Shown here in pieces: positions 47,770 to 56,245 of a stretch of 64,000 nt of DNA. The stretch covers positions 1,116,001-1,180,000 of the forward strand of contig NZ_LR778301.1 of assembly GCF_902813185.1 (NCBI RefSeq). The letters run 5' to 3'. Made by a program: the position numbers and the translations under genes. How positions within the stretch are numbered: position 1 is the first letter of the stretch; each line of letters starts with the position of its first letter. Source of the DNA: Denitratisoma oestradiolicum (GTDB lineage: Bacteria > Pseudomonadota > Gammaproteobacteria > Burkholderiales > Rhodocyclaceae). The notes beneath the pieces were generated by a model. It made no database searches. It had not been told where the DNA came from and saw only the letters and a list, made by a program, of their open reading frames with translations.

Positions 47770-49449
47770 TCAGGTCTTTTCCAAGTGACTGACTGCCCGA
47801 TAGCCAAACACCATCGCAGGACCGAGGGTGCCTCCCGCGCCACCGTATACCCGGCCTAGGGGGGCCGCGGCATTGTTGCCGATGCAGTAGAGCCCGGGAA
47901 TGGGAGTTCCCGATTGATCAAGTGCCTGGGCGTCCTCGGTTACCGCGGGACCACCTTTTGTTCCCGTATCTCCGGGATCAACTCGGACGGCATAATAAGG
48001 CGCCTGGTCGATGGTGACGAGACAAGGATTAGGGCTGGTTCCCTTTATGGTCCAGTAGCGGTCGTGGGCGCTCTCGCCCCGTTGGAAGTCCAGGTCCACG
48101 CCGGTGCTGGCGTAGGCGTTGTTCTTTTGAACGGATTCCATCAGACCCGCTGAATTTACACCGATCTGGCGTGCCAGTCCTTCCAAGGTATCGTCCTTAA
48201 AAAGGAAGTCTCCAAACCACTCCTTCGGTATCTTGGAATCTGGCAGCACTGATGCCGGCAGCAGAGGGCCCAAGGGGCAGTTCTTACGATATTTGGCATC
48301 AAGGATAATCCATGCAGGAATGCAGCCGCCCGTTTTAGCATGATCAGCGTACATAGCTTCAACGAAGCGATCATAGGAAATAGTTTCGTTGACAAAGCGT
48401 CTGCCCTGCTTATTAACGGCAATGCTGCCACCGAAGCCACGCTCCGCAAATATGGCCTGCTGGCCTTGCTGAAGAGCTTTGGGGGAGCGTACTGTGGGAG
48501 TTCCCCATATCATCTGCATGTTTTCCAATTTGGCACCGATCGCCTCGGCAGCTCGGATGGTATCTCCCGTATTGAGATTCTTCGGAGTGCAAGACCACTC
48601 CTGACGACTGGGTTGAGTATGGTACTGGTCGCGCATTGCCTGGTTCCTCTCGAATCCGCCAGCGGCCAGGATTACCCCACGCCGCGCCCGCAAGGTGACC
48701 GGGCTCCCTTTCCGGCGGGCGATGATGCCAGTGATCCGGCCATCCTCGTGGATCAACGATTCCAACGGACAGTTAAGCCAGAGCGGGATGTTGCGTTCCA
48801 GCATGGCGTGGCGCAAGCCACCGATGAGGGCATTGCCCAGACATAGCCGTCGATCCCGCTTGGTCTTGAAGCGCCAGGGCAGGTCCAAGTAGTAGCCGAG
48901 CATGATTTTTAGCAAAGTCCATAGCCAGCCCGGAGCCTTGGTAGCGATGATGTTAGATTCCGGGATGGTCATGCCGATCCCCATCAACGTGGCGCCGGGG
49001 TGAGTGGGTCGCAAATTTTGGATTTCCTCTCCCAGCAGTGCGCCGTTGAAGGGATCCGGTTCCATGGCCCGTCCTGTATCCACTGCACCGGGTATATCCT
49101 GATAGTAGTCGGCATAGTCGGCGTTTACCCGATAGCGCAGAGCAGTCTTCTCGTTAAGGTAACGGATCATGTCCTTGGCGGAGTCCAGATAGGCCCGGAT
49201 CTTGATGTCCGTCGTGGTTCCTGACGCTGCGGCCTTCATGTAAGTGAAGGCGGATTCATAGCTGTCCGGCGCTTCACCGTTGAGGGGAATCCACAGGGCG
49301 CCTCCTGATGTGGCGGAAGTACCTCCGTACTGATCGCTTTTTTCGATAGCCAGCACCTTCATCCCCAGGTCATGAGCGCGCAGGGCAGAGAGCAGGGCAC
49401 CTCCGCCCGTGCCCACCACGATTACATCGTATTCGTAAGACTCACTCAT
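47770..49449 (-). CDS. FAD-dependent 3-ketosteroid dehydrogenase-like protein
   Basis: 559 residues from the ATG at 49449, with AAGGAGG upstream. FAD site YDVIVVGTGGGALLSALRAHD at 7-27, then YGGTSATSGGALWIP, the usual loop of KstD/fumarate-reductase-like flavoproteins, and the end GGAGGTLGPAMVFGYRAVSHL. This is the clade of 3-ketosteroid delta1- and 3-oxo-5-steroid delta4-dehydrogenases; the position of the introduced double bond cannot be told. A terminator separates it from the TonB receptor gene upstream, so it has its own promoter in 49450-49690, where no island box is seen. Confidence 0.88.
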   Translation of the reverse strand: MSESYEYDVIVVGTGGGALLSALRAHDLGMKVLAIEKSDQYGGTSATSGGALWIPLNGEAPDSYESAFTYMKAAASGTTTDIKIRAYLDSAKDMIRYLNEKTALRYRVNADYADYYQDIPGAVDTGRAMEPDPFNGALLGEEIQNLRPTHPGATLMGIGMTIPESNIIATKAPGWLWTLLKIMLGYYLDLPWRFKTKRDRRLCLGNALIGGLRHAMLERNIPLWLNCPLESLIHEDGRITGIIARRKGSPVTLRARRGVILAAGGFERNQAMRDQYHTQPSRQEWSCTPKNLNTGDTIRAAEAIGAKLENMQMIWGTPTVRSPKALQQGQQAIFAERGFGGSIAVNKQGRRFVNETISYDRFVEAMYADHAKTGGCIPAWIILDAKYRKNCPLGPLLPASVLPDSKIPKEWFGDFLFKDDTLEGLARQIGVNSAGLMESVQKNNAYASTGVDLDFQRGESAHDRYWTIKGTSPNPCLVTIDQAPYYAVRVDPGDTGTKGGPAVTEDAQALDQSGTPIPGLYCIGNNAAAPLGRVYGGAGGTLGPAMVFGYRAVSHLEKT

Positions 49450-49654
49450 TGATGGCGTCCTCCTTGTGGTCGTTTTTTGTGTTTTCTGGGCTCTATATTC
49501 CGCGATGGACCATGGCCTTCCTTGGCGTCCAGAAACTACGGTCACGCTGGCCAGGCCTTCTCAATCAAGGTAATAAAGGATTTTTCCAGTGCGTAGACAT
49601 AGAGCATGTGGATAATGCGACGGGCGATATTCAGACGTCACTTAACGAGAAACC

Positions 49655-49797
49655 TAGAACATCTGGCCATCCTCTTTAAGATAGAAAAAAGAGGCCCGCC
49701 CTCTCGGGCGGGCCAACTCAGCTGGACAGAGAAATTTAGCTGAGAGGAGATCTAGGCCGCATTAGAGGAGCCTATGCAGCCTGGAATGCGGCTCAGA
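49655..49797 (-). terminator. TonB-receptor terminator within duplicated 140-bp segment
   Basis: GGCCCGCCC-TCTC-GGGCGGGCC at 49693-49714 is a perfect 9-bp stem; on the minus strand it is followed by TC and six T. It terminates the TonB receptor gene that stops at 49793. The whole 140-base segment recurs before the MFS gene. Confidence 0.85.
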
Positions 49798-52153
49798 AGC
49801 GATAGATCACATCAAAACCCACGGTACGACGTGGCGCCCATAATCCCAGCGCTGTTCCCGTGATGCCGCCAAACGGAGCACCCGCCATAACATAGGACAG
49901 ATACTTCTTGTCGGTCAAATTCTTGGCCCATAGACCCACAGAAACATCGCCCTGTCCGTCGGGGGCTGTGCTGATCCCATTCAGAGCCAGACGGCCGTTC
50001 CACACGCTGTATGCCGGCGTCAGGTCCAGTTCGCCAAACTTGGTCGCCGTAAAGCCCGCAAAAACGCCTCCTTGGGTAATGCCATCGGTCGTCGATCCCG
50101 ACTGGGCATCCATGTGGCTATAGTCCAAGTGGGCCTCAAGTCTCCCGGGGAACCCCAGGTCCGGAAATCGGTAATCGACATTAACCGTGTAGTTGTTCTT
50201 GGGCAGTTTCCGGTAGAAGCGGGAAGCCACGTTGGTGGTGGTTCCGGGCGCAACGACCTTCTTGTACTCCAGATCCAGTCGTGTCCAGCTGAGCCCGAGA
50301 CGCAGGTTCTTGGTGACTGCATAAGCGACCTCAAGCTCAAGCCCCTTGATCTGGGACTTGCCGGCGTTGGCGATGATTGCGGTATAGCGGCCAACTACTT
50401 GGGGATCCGCAATCTGCATCTGCTGATCCTTGTAGTCCATCACAAAGTAGGCCAGGTTGGTCCGCAGGCGATTCTCGAAGAACTGTCCCTTGAAGCCCAG
50501 CTCCTGGGAGGTCAAGGTTTCCGGTGAGAATCCGGTAAGGGCACGGGCCAGGTTGCCATCTCCCATGTTGAAGCCGCCGGTGCGATACCCCTTGACGATC
50601 TTTCCGTAGCCCATCATTTGATCGTCGAAGTGGTACATGACGGATAGAGAGGGCGTGACCTTGCTTCCTGTCAGGTGTCCGCTGCCACTTTGTGTTGGTG
50701 TAGGCCCTAAGGATTGTCTGTAACTCGTGGCGTCGAGGGCGTAGGAGACGATTCCATTATCGATCACACTGACATCGCGGGTATCACGGGTATAGCGAAC
50801 GCCCGGCACAATCTCAAGCTTCCTGGACAGCACATCGGGCCGCCAACTGAATTGGCCATAGGCTGCCCAGGATTCATTGCGCGCCCAAGCCTGATGCGGA
50901 CGAATAAGCGTGGCGGAGTTGGCCGAGGGGCGGTAGGAATATTGGGAAGGGGCTTCGTATCCCTTTTCTTCAAAGTAATAAAGGCCAGCCGTGTAGTTGA
51001 AGTAATCAGATGGGCGACCCACAAACTGGAATTCCTGTGAGATCTGGTCCTGATTGACGATGCTAGGTACGCTGGAGGCCGGCATGGGGACTGTGACGCT
51101 GCTGGCCGGGGGAAGCGAGGTCACCGGCCCGGCGATGTATCCATAATTCCCCGATGAATAGATCATGTTCTTGTAGTAGGTCTCGGTCAGCTTCCGATAT
51201 CCCGTGATGGAGCGGACCGTCAGTGTGTCGCTGGCGACCCAGTCCACATTGACGGTATGGCCCTCGACCTCGATTTCGCTGTCCGGTTGCGCAGAAACCC
51301 CGGTCAGGGTGGAGCGGTAATCGCTTGTGCAATCGGCTTTGTTGGCCAGGATTGTGGTTGCCCCCAGACAGACGAAGGGCTGATCCTGTAGCTTCATCTT
51401 GGTGAAGTCATAGCCATAATCGACGGTGACCATGGAAGCGGGTTTCCAGCGGAAATCCAGGCGCCAGGCATCGGTTTGGGAGGTCCCCAGCTCCGGCCCA
51501 GGGCCAGAGTTCTTGATGCCGTTAACCGGCTCATCGATGGACTTGTGCAGGTACGAGATGCGAGCTGCCAGGGCATCGGTGATCGGAAGGTTGGCAGCGG
51601 TCTTGGTCACCAATTGGTCCCGGGTGGCAACGGTCACCTGCTGCTTGAAGTGGAAGCCGTCGAAGGTGGGCTTGGCCGTGACGATATTGACCGCGCCAGC
51701 AACAGCATTCCTGCCGACGAGAGTCCCTTGCGGCCCCTTGAGGATTTCAACGCGTTCAAGATCTGCCGCCGTGACGGAATTGAGACCATCGGAACGCGCC
51801 AGATAGACGCCGTTCAAGTGTATGGCGACAGGCTGATCCAGGGTCACCGCTGCACTGAACTGCTGGCTACCCCGCATTGTGATGAATAATGTTGATTCTT
51901 GTGCCAGGGGGAAATTGTTGATCGTCACCCCGGGTGCTTGGGATCGCATATCGGTGAGGCTAACGATCACATTCTTTTCAAGCGCTGCTGCATCAAGCGT
52001 CTGGATGGAAATCGGAACATCCTGTACGTTCTCCGCCCTTTTCTGGGCAGTCACGATGATCTCCTCAAGTGCAGCCTCCCCCTTTGCCCAAGCTGATGCG
52101 CAGGTCACGAATGAGGCACAAATCATTGTGTGTATCATTTTTTTCTGAAACAT
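49793..52153 (-). CDS. TonB-dependent outer-membrane receptor
   Basis: 786 residues. Signal peptide (MIHTMICASFVTCASAWA), then a plug domain starting LEEIIVTAQKRAENVQDVPISI with the TonB box at IIVTA, GPQGTLVGRNAVAGAVNIVTAKP as the conserved plug end, and a 22-strand type barrel ending in VGFDVIYRF with terminal Phe. It belongs to the large group used by Betaproteobacteria and sphingomonads for hydrophobic or complex organic substrates; steroid uptake would fit the island. It has box e 111 bases upstream and a strong terminator. Confidence 0.92.
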   Translation of the reverse strand: MFQKKMIHTMICASFVTCASAWAKGEAALEEIIVTAQKRAENVQDVPISIQTLDAAALEKNVIVSLTDMRSQAPGVTINNFPLAQESTLFITMRGSQQFSAAVTLDQPVAIHLNGVYLARSDGLNSVTAADLERVEILKGPQGTLVGRNAVAGAVNIVTAKPTFDGFHFKQQVTVATRDQLVTKTAANLPITDALAARISYLHKSIDEPVNGIKNSGPGPELGTSQTDAWRLDFRWKPASMVTVDYGYDFTKMKLQDQPFVCLGATTILANKADCTSDYRSTLTGVSAQPDSEIEVEGHTVNVDWVASDTLTVRSITGYRKLTETYYKNMIYSSGNYGYIAGPVTSLPPASSVTVPMPASSVPSIVNQDQISQEFQFVGRPSDYFNYTAGLYYFEEKGYEAPSQYSYRPSANSATLIRPHQAWARNESWAAYGQFSWRPDVLSRKLEIVPGVRYTRDTRDVSVIDNGIVSYALDATSYRQSLGPTPTQSGSGHLTGSKVTPSLSVMYHFDDQMMGYGKIVKGYRTGGFNMGDGNLARALTGFSPETLTSQELGFKGQFFENRLRTNLAYFVMDYKDQQMQIADPQVVGRYTAIIANAGKSQIKGLELEVAYAVTKNLRLGLSWTRLDLEYKKVVAPGTTTNVASRFYRKLPKNNYTVNVDYRFPDLGFPGRLEAHLDYSHMDAQSGSTTDGITQGGVFAGFTATKFGELDLTPAYSVWNGRLALNGISTAPDGQGDVSVGLWAKNLTDKKYLSYVMAGAPFGGITGTALGLWAPRRTVGFDVIYRF

Positions 52154-52263
52154 CGCTTTCCTCCTCCGAAAATTTCCCTACAGATGGAACACCCATGGGG
52201 ATATGACACCTTCTGACCGACAGAAATTGTTAACTACAGTCAGGGATTTCTTATTTCTCAGGA

Positions 52264-52312
52264 AAGCATGTCAGGCTTGGCAAGCGATGACATGATGCAA
52301 ATGCACTAAAAA
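52264..52312 (-). promoter_or_regulatory. island promoter box, copy e
   Basis: On the minus strand TAGTGCATTTGCATCATG is followed after 20 bases by CATGCTT (52270-52264). About 60 bases around it are also similar to the region around box d. From 52313 to 52480 no gene is seen. Confidence 0.8.
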
Positions 52313-52480
52313 TTTATTTTTCTAGGTCAATTGCGAGCTGGGTCAATACTCCGTTAGGGATACGCCGCAAGTCGCGAAGGCATGAGGGCGAATGGAGGTG
52401 GGAACATGAAGCGAATGGAACATTCCCTGTCCATTCCTTCCGTTGGAGCGTCAGCGGTGGGGGAATTCCCCGTTTGCCGC

Positions 52481-52736
52481 TCATATCGGACGTAACTGTC
52501 TCGTAACTGGTCGTCCCCACTTGACGAGATTGATCATCGCCAACATGGCGAAAGCGCGGTTGGCATTCTTGGCCAAACCACGATAGCGGGTCTTGGCGAA
52601 GCCCCACAGCCGCTTCAGGGAGAGGAAGGGATGCTCGACCTTGGATCGCACACTCGACTTACGCCGATTGATTGCCTTGTCTTCATCGGTCAGAGGCCGG
52701 TTCTTGTAGGTCCGTTTATTGGTGTAGTCCCCTGTA
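52481..52736 (-). pseudogene. IS5-family transposase C-terminal fragment
   Basis: The frame reads GDYTNKRTYKNRPLTDEDKA, RRKSSVRSKVEHPFLSLKRLW with the catalytic Glu, and ends RGLAKNANRAFAMLAMINLVKW. This is the C-terminus of an IS5-family transposase. Its upstream part is cut off by the IS3-family element. Confidence 0.85.
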
Positions 52737-52785
52737 ATGACCCACTAAAAATCTGCTCAGGTCATAATTTCGAAAGGAAGAAGAC

Positions 52786-53100
52786 GTGAGCATCGTGATG
52801 GAAGAAGAATTCAAGCGTTGGACGGCGAAGCGTAAAGCGGCGCTGGTGACGGAAATCATTCAGGGCAAGGTCAGTGTGGCGGAGGCCAGCCGCTCATTTG
52901 ATCTGCCACCCTCAGAGATCGAAGAGTGGGTAGATGAAGGGAAACGGGGCATGGAGAATGCCTTGCGAGCCAAGCCCCTGGAGATCAAAGAGCAGTACGA
53001 AAGGCAGCTCAAGGAGCTCCAGGAAGCCTACGGCGAAGCCATGCTGGAGTTACGCGCCAGAAAAAAATTGCAGTCCCTGTTGGGCGAGGACGAGAAATGA
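52786..53100 (+). CDS. IS3-family transposase OrfA
   Basis: 104 residues with a helix-turn-helix (WTAKRKAALVTEIIQGKVSVAEASRSFDLPPSEIEEWVDEG) of the DUF1153/IS3 OrfA type and a helical tail with heptads for pairing with OrfB. GAAAGGAAGA precedes the GTG/ATG start region. Its stop overlaps the OrfB start by four bases (ATGA). Confidence 0.9.
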   Translation: MSIVMEEEFKRWTAKRKAALVTEIIQGKVSVAEASRSFDLPPSEIEEWVDEGKRGMENALRAKPLEIKEQYERQLKELQEAYGEAMLELRARKKLQSLLGEDEK

Positions 53101-53918
53101 TCGAGACGATCCGCCAGGGACTGAAAGCTGATGGCCTTACCGTCTCGATCAATAAACTTTGCCAGTGGTTCGACGTGCCGCGGCGCACGGTGTATTACCA
53201 GCCGACCAAAGCGGCCCCGAAAGTCCAGGATGCAATTGCCCAGCCGATTAAGGCGTTGATCAACGAGCACCCTTCTTTTGGTTACCGGACCGTGGCTGCG
53301 TTGCTGGGCATGAACAAGAACACCGTACAGCGGGTGTTTCAACTCATGAGATGGCAGGTCAAGAAACGGCCCGTAGGATTCCGACCGCGAGTGCAGGCGC
53401 TGCCTTCGGTCGCGCAGGCACCCAATGAGCGCTGGGCCACCGATCTGTGCCGCATTTGGGCTGGGCGAGATCAGTGGGCGACCCTCGCCTTGGTGATCGA
53501 CTGCCATACCCGAGAACTGCTGGGCTGGCATCTTTCCCGCTCAGGCAAGGCCAAGACTGCCGAGGCCGCATTAGAGCAGGCCTTGATTGCCCGCTTTGGC
53601 ACCTTGGGGAGGGTGCCCACGCCCTTCCTGCTTCGCAGCGACAACGGTCTGGTCTTTACCAGCCGCAGTTATACCGCCTTGGTCAGGAGCTACGGCCTAC
53701 GCCAGGAGTTCATCACGCCTCACACCCCGGAGCAAAACGGTATGGTGGAGCGGGTGATCAGAACCTTGAAGGAGCAATGCGCTCACCGTTATCGATTCGA
53801 GACCCTGCAACATGCGTCTCGTGTCATTGGCGACTGGATTGGCTTTTATAACAACCGCCGGCCTCATCAGGCCCTCGGCATGAAAACTCCGGCACAAACC
53901 TTTGCTTTAGCAGCCTGA
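53097..53918 (+). CDS. IS3-family transposase OrfB (integrase core)
   Basis: 273 residues with HTH_21-like start (LINEHPSFGYRTVAALLGMNKNTVQRV) and an rve integrase core: ATDLCRIW with first Asp, RSDNGLVFTSRSY with second Asp, and EQNGMVERVIRTLKEQC with the Glu. The frame is complete, so the element may be active. Confidence 0.92.
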   Translation: MIETIRQGLKADGLTVSINKLCQWFDVPRRTVYYQPTKAAPKVQDAIAQPIKALINEHPSFGYRTVAALLGMNKNTVQRVFQLMRWQVKKRPVGFRPRVQALPSVAQAPNERWATDLCRIWAGRDQWATLALVIDCHTRELLGWHLSRSGKAKTAEAALEQALIARFGTLGRVPTPFLLRSDNGLVFTSRSYTALVRSYGLRQEFITPHTPEQNGMVERVIRTLKEQCAHRYRFETLQHASRVIGDWIGFYNNRRPHQALGMKTPAQTFALAA

Positions 53919-53946
53919 CCTGTGCAGATTCTGCTGGGTCATTACA

Positions 53947-54476
53947 CCCCTTTCGAGAAAATTACTTCCTCTAATTGCCGGGGGATTACCAATACGAGTT
54001 GGTACGCGCCCCTATTGACTTTTATAAATCGAAAGAGAGAATGGCAATTCTATTATTTAGAACAGTGATTACATTTTCACATAATTTACCAAAGATCAGT
54101 GGTGTTCTGACGGTATTCGCAAAGAATCAACTGACTGGGATTTTCCGGTTGATTCGATGTGGAGGTATGCGCGCGGGCAGCTGATCCAGCCGGATTTCCT
54201 CGAATATGGTGAGGCGGAGGATGTACAGGGTTTCGTAGAGCGAGGCGGAAAGATACAGCCGCTTCTTTCCTTAGGATATCGACGACCGCATAGACGGAAA
54301 CAGTAAACCAAGCCTAGTACATGTTGTTCTCCGAGGAGCGGAAAAAGCACCTGATACGCAGATGCTGCTTTATTTTCTTGAAGTACAACCCGATCTGACA
54401 ACTTGCTAAACAACCCCGTTACGAAAAAGTTGAGATACCGCTAATTAAATATATGCGCAAAAAAGGAGATGAGTAA
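53947..54476. other. 530-base region without supported gene
   Basis: Between the IS3-family element and the TetR gene. Composition turns AT-rich after 53975. The short frames on either strand have no family character; a GC-richer stretch at about 54120-54300 may be debris of a lost gene. The 80 bases before 54477 (TTAAATATATGCGC, GGAGATGAGTAA) should carry the TetR promoter and ribosome site. Confidence 0.5.
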
Positions 54477-55154
54477 ATGGGAAACACATTTGGCACAAAA
54501 CGTCGGGTCTCTACAGGTCCTTTAAAAAAACGCATCGCCGAGGAACGTAGAACAATGTATTTAGAGGTCATAACCGATGCAGCTGAGAGAATTTTCGCGA
54601 GTAAAGGAATGGCCGGAGCTCATATGCAAGAGATTGCAGCAGAGGCAGATATATCGCTTGGTACGCTTTATGCGGCAATTGATGGTAAGCAATCAATTCT
54701 TTCGGAAATTCTTAAGGTCAGACTAAAAGGGTTCTTAGACTGCATTCAAGCCGCACGCGATTTGCACGACAGCACCCTAGGTCGTCATCTCTCAGTTGTT
54801 CGAGCAGGAACCCAGTATTTTCTTAAGAATCCAAACTTCTTACGCATGTGCTGCAACGATCGCTCTAATTGGGCATCGTCACCTTCTTTTTCGATCCTCA
54901 AAGGTGAACTTGGTCCTGGTGGCTTTGCTTCAATTCCATATCAGTTGTTTGTGTGTGGAATTTCTGAAGGAATTTATGTAAATGAAGACCCAGGATTATT
55001 AGTCAGAAAAATGCTAGCACTTAAGCAGGCAGAGCTTATTTACTGGTTGGATCATGATATGACAACGCCTGATGAGGTAATTCTTGAACGAGTTGAGAGT
55101 CAATTTATACGCGCATTCTGCATTCATCCTGAACTGGTAAGCCAGGATCGTTGA
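54477..55154 (+). CDS. TetR-family regulator of methyltransferase cluster
   Basis: 225 residues. TetR_N domain at 28-75: DAAERIFASKGMAGAHMQEIAAEADISLGTLYAAIDGKQSIL. The ligand domain (residues 85-210) is helical and not assignable. AAAAGGAGATGAGTAA gives a good ribosome site. Codon use is AT-rich, as in the four genes behind it and unlike the core. It lies 27 bases before the TS-like gene on the same strand, so it is probably autoregulated with the cluster. Confidence 0.88.
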   Translation: MGNTFGTKRRVSTGPLKKRIAEERRTMYLEVITDAAERIFASKGMAGAHMQEIAAEADISLGTLYAAIDGKQSILSEILKVRLKGFLDCIQAARDLHDSTLGRHLSVVRAGTQYFLKNPNFLRMCCNDRSNWASSPSFSILKGELGPGGFASIPYQLFVCGISEGIYVNEDPGLLVRKMLALKQAELIYWLDHDMTTPDEVILERVESQFIRAFCIHPELVSQDR

Positions 55155-55181
55155 TGAATGTTTAAGATCGAGGAGAATTAA

Positions 55182-56111
55182 ATGGAACAAAAGCAATCTT
55201 CAAATAAATCTGAGCGGAAAAAATTTTCATCAAGGCTTACAACGTTCCCAATCTACGCCGAATCAATTGGAGACGCATGGTTGCAGCTTCTCAATTTGGT
55301 ATTGCGAGTCGGGTTTGAAAAGAAATTCGAGAATAGTAGTCGTAGTCGGGTTGCTGAATCTCTAAATGTAATTCTGACGATCGAGCAAGTGGGTAATGAA
55401 AATGATTTTTATAAATTCTTTGGATTTAGCTCTGATGCTGTTCAACGTCGTTTAAAAATAATTGAATCAGCCGTAACCAAATTAACTAATAAAAATCAAC
55501 AAGACAAACAAAGGGTTGGGCAAATAGAAATACTGAGTAATCAGTTAAGGGAATCACCAGATAACGACGTAAGTATTTTTTTTATCGATGATGAAAGTAA
55601 CAGAATCAGTACAGATTTCACTTCAGTCACATTCAGTGTAATTGATGGGAAGTTAATTGGCTCTTTCACCCAATTGAAGGCGAATATATTTACTGAATGG
55701 CCGATCGAGGCATTGGCGCTTGCCCATTTTCAGCGAAAAGTCGCCGAGCAGGCCGGCCTTGAGATTGGGGCCTTGGTTTATATGATTAAGTCCGCACAAC
55801 TTTATGATGAAGATTGGGAACGTGCGGAAGAACATCTTAAAGAATTCTTTAAACGACCATTGCCGCTTCAAATAGACCCTGCAGGAATATTCTTATTTGG
55901 AAACAACGGTGGAAAAGCAAGCGCAATGCTTCTTGATCATGATGCTAGCGAAATATTCTGGGAGGGTGGGTTTGATGATCCGGAAGACTTGTCATGGTAC
56001 ATCGTTGATGTCATGCCGTGGTTACATCCTCAGCACATCCGCTATGTTGGCCAAGAATGTGCCGCATTAATGCGCGCCATCAAAAGCAAAGAATGTTACG
56101 TGCAAGGCTAG
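55182..56111 (+). CDS. thymidylate-synthase-fold protein lacking the catalytic Cys
   Basis: 309 residues with the landmarks of thymidylate synthase: DAWLQLLNLVLRVG near the start, VTFSVIDGKLIGSFTQLKANIFTEWPIEALAL at 149-180 (where TS has F-x-x-x-D-G-K-L...R-S-x-D-x-F-x-G-x-P-x-N) and GALVYMIKSAQLYDEDWERA at 196-215 (TS: G-D-x-H-I-Y-x-N-H). The P-P-C-H motif that should precede position 149 is replaced by STDFTS, so the nucleophile is missing, and R-S-x-D is L-K-A-N. It cannot be a normal TS. It may bind a folate or act as scaffold in methyl transfer. Assignment is by eye but the three blocks are in order and spacing. Confidence 0.65.
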   Translation: MEQKQSSNKSERKKFSSRLTTFPIYAESIGDAWLQLLNLVLRVGFEKKFENSSRSRVAESLNVILTIEQVGNENDFYKFFGFSSDAVQRRLKIIESAVTKLTNKNQQDKQRVGQIEILSNQLRESPDNDVSIFFIDDESNRISTDFTSVTFSVIDGKLIGSFTQLKANIFTEWPIEALALAHFQRKVAEQAGLEIGALVYMIKSAQLYDEDWERAEEHLKEFFKRPLPLQIDPAGIFLFGNNGGKASAMLLDHDASEIFWEGGFDDPEDLSWYIVDVMPWLHPQHIRYVGQECAALMRAIKSKECYVQG

Positions 56112-56245
56112 GCCACTAAGCTTAATTAATTTTAATCATTCCAAAAAATAGATTCAAACCTAACAGGAAGTGGTCAGGTAGGTTTTAAAAATAAAATCTA
56201 CTGGTGTTTGTAAGGATTTACAACATGCGTGAAGGAGGGGATTGA

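Larger units (their letters stand above)
52733..53946 (+). mobile_element. IS3-family insertion sequence, about 1214 bp
   Basis: Ends are TGTAATGACCCA...AATCTGC..AGGTC at the left and the inverse (GACCT...GCAGATT...TGGGTCATTACA) at the right. Both ends touch CCCC, a possible 4-bp target duplication. It contains two overlapping frames, orfA and orfB, both intact. It is inserted in the IS5 fragment. Confidence 0.88.

Noticed and set aside
53975-54413. Short frames before the TetR gene on both strands
   Set aside because: Each lacks ribosome site and recognisable motifs; probably debris.
55182-56111. Functional thymidylate synthase (thyA)
   Set aside because: The catalytic Cys motif and phosphate-binding R-S-x-D are absent.
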